Shown here: piece by piece, positions 4,338 through 7,920 of the stretch
Numbering within the stretch: position 1 is the first letter of the stretch
Layout: the number at the start of each line of letters is the position of its first letter
From: Rhodobacter sp.
GTDB taxonomy: Bacteria > Pseudomonadota > Alphaproteobacteria > Rhodobacterales > Rhodobacteraceae
DNA: 7,920 nucleotides
Direction of reading: 5' to 3'
NCBI GenBank assembly: GCA_003536295.1
Contig: DPZQ01000228.1
Span: 1 to 7,920, forward strand
Made by a program: the position numbers and the translations under genes
The notes under the pieces: model-generated
The model's database searches: none
What the model was told of the DNA's origin: nothing
What the model saw: only the letters and a program-made list of their open reading frames with translations

Positions 4338-6575
4338 CTAGCCCTTTAAAATCGCTTGCAAAATGCGCGGCGGTGACATTGGCAGCTGGGTTAACCGCTT
4401 GCCGATCGCGCGCGAAACAGCGTTTGATACGGCTCCCAAAGGCGGCACAATAGGTGTTTCTCCGACCCCGCGCACCCCGTAGGGATGGCCAGGATTTGGG
4501 ATCTCTAAAATCACCGTGTCGATTCTGGGTAGATCCGAGGCCACGGGAATGCGGTAATCCAAAAAGCCCGAATTTTGCAAACGCCCGTCTTTGCCGTAGA
4601 TATATTCTTCATTCAAAGCCCAGCCAATGCCTTGCGCCGCCCCGCCCTGCATTTGCCCTTCAACATAAGAAGGGTGCACGGCGCGACCCGCATCTTGAAA
4701 CACGGTGTAGCGCAGAATTTTGGTGGCTCCCGTTTCAGGGTCAACTTCTGCGTCGCATAAATGCACCCCAAAGCTTACGCCTGCCCCGTCAGCATTCACT
4801 TCAAAATGCCCCGCAATTGGCCCGCCCGTTTCAAAGGATACGGCCGCGATTTCAGCCAAGCTTAGGGGCGGGAATTTGCCCGCATTTTCGCCCGCAGGCA
4901 CGGCCGCGCCGTCTTCCCAGGTGACGGCATCGGCATCAATGCCCCAGATTTGCGCGGCACGGCCGCACATTTTTTGAATGGCATCTTGCGCAGCTTTGAT
5001 TGTGGCAAGCCCCACCGAAAAGGTCACGCGCGACCCATCGGTGATGTCATTATGCCCCAAAGACGCCGTGTCGGCGATAATGGTACGGATTTTTTCGTAA
5101 GGCACGCCCAATTCCTCGGCCGCCATCAGGCTGATCGACGCGCGCGATCCGCCGATATCGGGGTTGCCCTCGATCACGGAAATCGTGCCATCGGTGTTCA
5201 CATTAAGCGATACGCAGGTGTTGCCGCCAAAGTTAAACCAAAAGCCCGCCGACAGACCACGGCCTTGGTTTGGCCCCAAAGGCGCTTGGTAATGCGGATG
5301 GGCTTTTGCCGCTTCTAGTGTTTCAATCAAGCCCACGTCATCGAATGTGGGGCCGTAGGATGATTTGCTGCCTTTGCGGGCAGCATTTTTCAGACGCACA
5401 TCGATCGGGTCAAGGTTTAGAATCTGCGAAAGCTCATCCACCACGCTTTCCACGGCATAAATCGCCATCGGCGCGCCCGGTGCGCGGTAGGCGGCTTCTT
5501 TCGGGCGGTTTGTCAGAACATTCCACCCCAAGGTTTCAACCGCCGCCATATCATAGGCCGCAAAAGCCGATTGCGCGCCCATGCTGACCGTTTCATTGGG
5601 GAAAGCCCCGCCTGAATAGCGCAATTCCGCGCGCCCCGCTGTGATGCGGCCATCGCGCGTCATGCCAATTTTCACGTCAATTGACGATGAAACCGTGGGG
5701 CCTGTTGCACGAAACACCTCGGATCGTGACATGACCAGTTTCACAGGCCGCCCCGATTTGTGTGACAAAGCCAGCGCCAAAGGTTCAATAAACACATTGG
5801 TTTTGCCACCAAAACCGCCGCCGATTTCGGAAGCGGTGACGCGCAGCTGGCTGCCCTCAAGCCCAAGTAAAGCCGAGCAAATATCGCGCACATTATACTG
5901 GCCTTGGGTGCAGCACCAAAGCTCGGCCTTGCCGTCTGTGGTCATTTGCGCAAGGCAGGCATGGGGTTCGATATAGCCTTGGTGGGTGGCTGCCGTTTTA
6001 AAACTGCGGGTCACAATTTCATCGGCCAAGGCAAAACCCGCGTCCGTATCGCCATGCCCGAATTGGCAGTGATAGGTCACATTTTGCGAAAAGCCTTCAG
6101 GCACGTTTTCAAGCGCACGCCCTGATTGCACGATGGGCGCATCGGCGCGCATTGCGTCATCAACTTCGATCACATGGGGAAGTGCGCTATATTCGACTTT
6201 GATCAGTTTCAAAGCCTCTTGCGCGGCTTTTAGGGTTAGGGCGGCCACCGCGGCCACGGCATGGCCGTCATAAAGCACGCGGGTGGTGGCAAGGCAGTTT
6301 TCTTGAATATCGCGCAAAGACCCTTCGTCTTGCGCCACAAGATCAGCACCTGTGACCACGGCTTTCACACCGTCATGGGCCAGCGCGGCCGAAAAATCGA
6401 TCGATACAATCTGAGCATGGGCATGGGGGCTGCGCAAAACGGCGGCCATCAGCATGCCGGGGGCTACAGTGTCAGCACCGTAAAGCGCGCGGCCCGTGAC
6501 CTTGTCATCGCCGTCAGGGCGGGCGGGCCTTGTGCCTACTTGTTTAAACTTGCGGATTTTTGAAACGTAATTCAT
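4338..6575 (-). CDS. xanthine dehydrogenase family molybdopterin-binding (large) subunit
   Basis: This is the catalytic 745-residue subunit of a three-subunit molybdenum hydroxylase, which oxidises its substrate with oxygen from water. An N-terminal 'hammerhead' domain (about 15-135, starting GTRPARPDGDDKVTG-RALYGAD) precedes the Moco-binding region. Motifs are GYIEPHA (about 200-206), GGGFGGK (252-258), AYRAPGAP (362-369), EGQMQGGAAQG (639-649) and RGVGETPIVPP (702-712), with Glu706 as the predicted catalytic base. AYRAPG differs from the AYRCSF loop of true CO dehydrogenase, so this is not CoxL form I. DIGGSRAS (about 473-480) replaces the more common DIGQG motif. ATG 6575 is chosen over the TTG at 6578 because GAGGG lies seven bases upstream and the ATG overlaps the previous TGA by one base. 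Substrate unknown: a purine, aldehyde, N-heterocycle or aromatic CoA ester are all possible. Confidence 0.93.
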   Translation of the reverse strand: MNYVSKIRKFKQVGTRPARPDGDDKVTGRALYGADTVAPGMLMAAVLRSPHAHAQIVSIDFSAALAHDGVKAVVTGADLVAQDEGSLRDIQENCLATTRVLYDGHAVAAVAALTLKAAQEALKLIKVEYSALPHVIEVDDAMRADAPIVQSGRALENVPEGFSQNVTYHCQFGHGDTDAGFALADEIVTRSFKTAATHQGYIEPHACLAQMTTDGKAELWCCTQGQYNVRDICSALLGLEGSQLRVTASEIGGGFGGKTNVFIEPLALALSHKSGRPVKLVMSRSEVFRATGPTVSSSIDVKIGMTRDGRITAGRAELRYSGGAFPNETVSMGAQSAFAAYDMAAVETLGWNVLTNRPKEAAYRAPGAPMAIYAVESVVDELSQILNLDPIDVRLKNAARKGSKSSYGPTFDDVGLIETLEAAKAHPHYQAPLGPNQGRGLSAGFWFNFGGNTCVSLNVNTDGTISVIEGNPDIGGSRASISLMAAEELGVPYEKIRTIIADTASLGHNDITDGSRVTFSVGLATIKAAQDAIQKMCGRAAQIWGIDADAVTWEDGAAVPAGENAGKFPPLSLAEIAAVSFETGGPIAGHFEVNADGAGVSFGVHLCDAEVDPETGATKILRYTVFQDAGRAVHPSYVEGQMQGGAAQGIGWALNEEYIYGKDGRLQNSGFLDYRIPVASDLPRIDTVILEIPNPGHPYGVRGVGETPIVPPLGAVSNAVSRAIGKRLTQLPMSPPRILQAILKG

Positions 6576-7051
6576 CAAGCGGCCCTCATCTTTGCAGCGG
6601 CCGCCTGAACAGCGCTGATGATTTTATCGTAGCCCGTGCAGCGGCACAGATTACCTGCAAGCCAAAAGCGCAGCTCGCTGTCGGTAGGCGAAGGGTTTTT
6701 ATCCAAAAGCGCTTTGGCTGCGATCAAAATGCCCGGCGTGCAGATACCACATTGCAAAGCCGCGTGATCGATAAAGGTTTGCTGTAAAATATGCAGACCA
6801 TCGCCCGAGGCCATGCCTTCGATCGTGCTGACCTCCGCCCCTTGGGTTTCCACAGCCAAGACCAAGCACGAACAAACCAAGCGCCCATTCACCAAGACCG
6901 AACAGGCTCCGCAATCTCCAGTCCCGCAGCCTTCTTTGGTACCCGTAAGCCCCAAACGGTTGCGCAGCACTTCAAGCAGTGTTTCATCGGGCTCGCAGGT
7001 GAATTCAACGCCATCGCCGTTTACTTTAGTGGCAATATGAGTGTTTTTCAT
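6575..7051 (-). CDS. (2Fe-2S)-binding small subunit of the molybdenum hydroxylase
   Basis: This 158-residue subunit passes electrons from the molybdenum centre to FAD. The N-terminal plant-ferredoxin-like domain has Cys42, Cys47, Cys50 and Cys62 (C-x4-C-x2-C-x11-C; GCGTGDCGAC). The C-terminal helical domain has Cys101, Cys104, Cys136 and Cys138 (QCGICTPG and NLCRCTGY), binding the second cluster. All eight ligands are present and the length is normal for the family. Ile103 sits where Phe is common (QCGFCTPG), a mild variation. ATG 7051 has AGGAG at 7063-7059, seven bases upstream and inside the end of the FAD-subunit gene; the gap between the two genes is two bases. Its TGA shares one base with the large-subunit ATG. 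The protein is cytoplasmic, with no signal peptide. Confidence 0.95.
   Translation of the reverse strand: MKNTHIATKVNGDGVEFTCEPDETLLEVLRNRLGLTGTKEGCGTGDCGACSVLVNGRLVCSCLVLAVETQGAEVSTIEGMASGDGLHILQQTFIDHAALQCGICTPGILIAAKALLDKNPSPTDSELRFWLAGNLCRCTGYDKIISAVQAAAAKMRAA
6583..6587 (-). promoter_or_regulatory. ribosome binding site deciding the large-subunit start
   Basis: GAGGG on the coding strand lies seven bases before ATG 6575, within the last codons of the (2Fe-2S) subunit gene. The spacing favours this ATG over the adjacent upstream TTG (6578) and fits TGATG-type coupled translation. Confidence 0.6.
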
Positions 7052-7053
7052 GA

Positions 7054-7911
7054 TCAGGCTCCTGCGCGGTCAAAGGCGATTTGGGCGGTGCGGCGGGCCA
7101 ACACGCCCGCAACGTGGGTGCGGTATTCAATAGTACCGCGTTTGTCATCAATTGGATTGCAAGCAACTGAAGCGGCTTTGGCAAGGGCTGCCATAGCGCT
7201 AGCCTCAAGCTTGGTGCCGATAATGGCCTTAACGCAATCTGAGTCCAGCAAAACGGTCGGCGCCACTGCGCCCAGCGCCACGCGGGCGGCCACAATCATG
7301 CCATCAGGCGCCAAAGTCACACTCACGGCGCAAGACACAACGGCAATGTCCATCTCAGAACGCGGCGTAAAGCGCAAATAAGCGTCACTACTTTTGAGTG
7401 GGCGGGCGGGCAGAAAAATCGATTCCACAAATTCGCCCTTGGTCAAAACTGTGCGGCCGGGCGCGGCTATAACACTTTCAGCCGCAACGTCACGGCTTCC
7501 ATTTGGCCCAACAAGGCGCACGATTGCCCCTGCCGCCACCAAACAAGGCACGGTATCTGCGGCGGGCGAGGCATTGCAAAGATTGCCTGCCAAAGTTGCA
7601 CGCCCCTGCACTTGAGTAGAGCCGATCAGCTGAAATCCTTCGGCCAAGCCGGGCCACGCGGCGCAAAGGGCTTTATGTTCGCCCAATTCCGCACCAGAAA
7701 CAGCTGCACCAATGCGAAAGCCACCCTCATGGGGCAATATATCTCGCATGCCAGGAATATGTTTCACATCAACGATCAAATCAGGCGCTATCATTTGGGA
7801 TTTAAGCTGCACCAAAAGATCGGTTCCCCCTGACAAAATCCGTGATATTCCCGCTTCATTTGCCAAAAGTTCTACGGCCTCAACAGCCGTTTGTGCGGCA
7901 ACATAACGCAT
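7054..7911 (-). CDS. FAD-binding medium subunit of the molybdenum hydroxylase
   Basis: This 285-residue subunit accepts electrons from the iron-sulfur subunit and hands them to an external acceptor. The FAD-binding domain of the CO dehydrogenase/xanthine dehydrogenase type is shown by ILSGGTDLLVQLK (25-37) and ATLAGNLCNASPAAD (105-119), the two loops that hold the FAD pyrophosphate; the second usually reads T-x-GGN and here has Ala for the first Gly. A C-terminal CO_deh_flav_C-type domain begins near YLRFTPRSEMDIAVV. ATG 7911 has AGGA five bases upstream (7920-7917), so the gene is complete and is probably the first or an early gene of the operon; whatever lies upstream is outside the window. 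No Cys-rich 4Fe-4S insertion of the kind found in 4-hydroxybenzoyl-CoA reductase is evident, given the compact length. Confidence 0.93.
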   Translation of the reverse strand: MRYVAAQTAVEAVELLANEAGISRILSGGTDLLVQLKSQMIAPDLIVDVKHIPGMRDILPHEGGFRIGAAVSGAELGEHKALCAAWPGLAEGFQLIGSTQVQGRATLAGNLCNASPAADTVPCLVAAGAIVRLVGPNGSRDVAAESVIAAPGRTVLTKGEFVESIFLPARPLKSSDAYLRFTPRSEMDIAVVSCAVSVTLAPDGMIVAARVALGAVAPTVLLDSDCVKAIIGTKLEASAMAALAKAASVACNPIDDKRGTIEYRTHVAGVLARRTAQIAFDRAGA

Positions 7912-7920
7912 TTTTGTCCT

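Noticed and set aside
4454..4924. 156-residue plus-strand open frame, and others at 5641-5976 and 6791-7381
   Set aside because: They are antisense shadows of the molybdenum hydroxylase subunits, with Arg/Pro-rich low-quality sequence and no motifs.
4338..6575. CO dehydrogenase large subunit (coxL)
   Set aside because: The form I loop AYRCSF is absent (AYRAPG instead), and no coxD/E/F/G-type genes follow, so only the wider family can be claimed.
6576..6578. TTG start for the molybdenum large subunit
   Set aside because: The adjacent ATG at 6575 gives better spacing to GAGGG and the usual TGATG overlap.

Overview
The window comes from a moderately GC-rich proteobacterium. Gene content and protein style suggest an alphaproteobacterium of the marine Roseobacter/Rhodobacteraceae type; this is inferred from family resemblance only, as no rRNA or marker gene is present. 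Coding density is very high: the only intergenic gap longer than a few bases is the 100-bp divergent control region at 773-872. I see no RNA gene, insertion sequence, CRISPR array or phage gene.

Left part (1-2572). A partial XRE-type helix-turn-helix regulator on the minus strand diverges from a plus-strand gene pair: a membrane fatty-acid desaturase-like di-iron protein, and a PhnD-type substrate-binding protein that has no signal peptide. The pair overlaps by 20 nt and is probably translationally coupled. The shared promoter region carries three in-phase 20-bp repeats with an ATGCGCA-like core, a good candidate operator for the regulator.

Right part (2547-7911, all minus strand). This is one tightly packed operon for a molybdenum hydroxylase of the xanthine dehydrogenase family. 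In transcription order it encodes an FAD subunit, a 2x[2Fe-2S] subunit, a molybdopterin subunit, a MoaD/ThiS-like small protein ending in Gly-Gly, an XdhC-family cofactor-insertion protein and a MocA/MobA-like nucleotidyltransferase. Junctions range from a 4-nt overlap to a 2-nt gap. The first three genes would form the heterotrimeric enzyme (electrons Moco to 2Fe-2S to FAD); the last three look like dedicated cofactor assembly or maturation factors. The substrate cannot be read from the sequence, and the CO dehydrogenase active-site signature is absent.

Main oddities: the xdhC gene is frameshifted near its 5' end at a (CT)3 tract and has Ser where the family's conserved Cys is expected; the two convergent operons overlap by 25 bp inside a palindrome holding both stop codons; the molybdenum subunit has a variant DIGGSR motif; and a MoaD-like gene is embedded in the operon.
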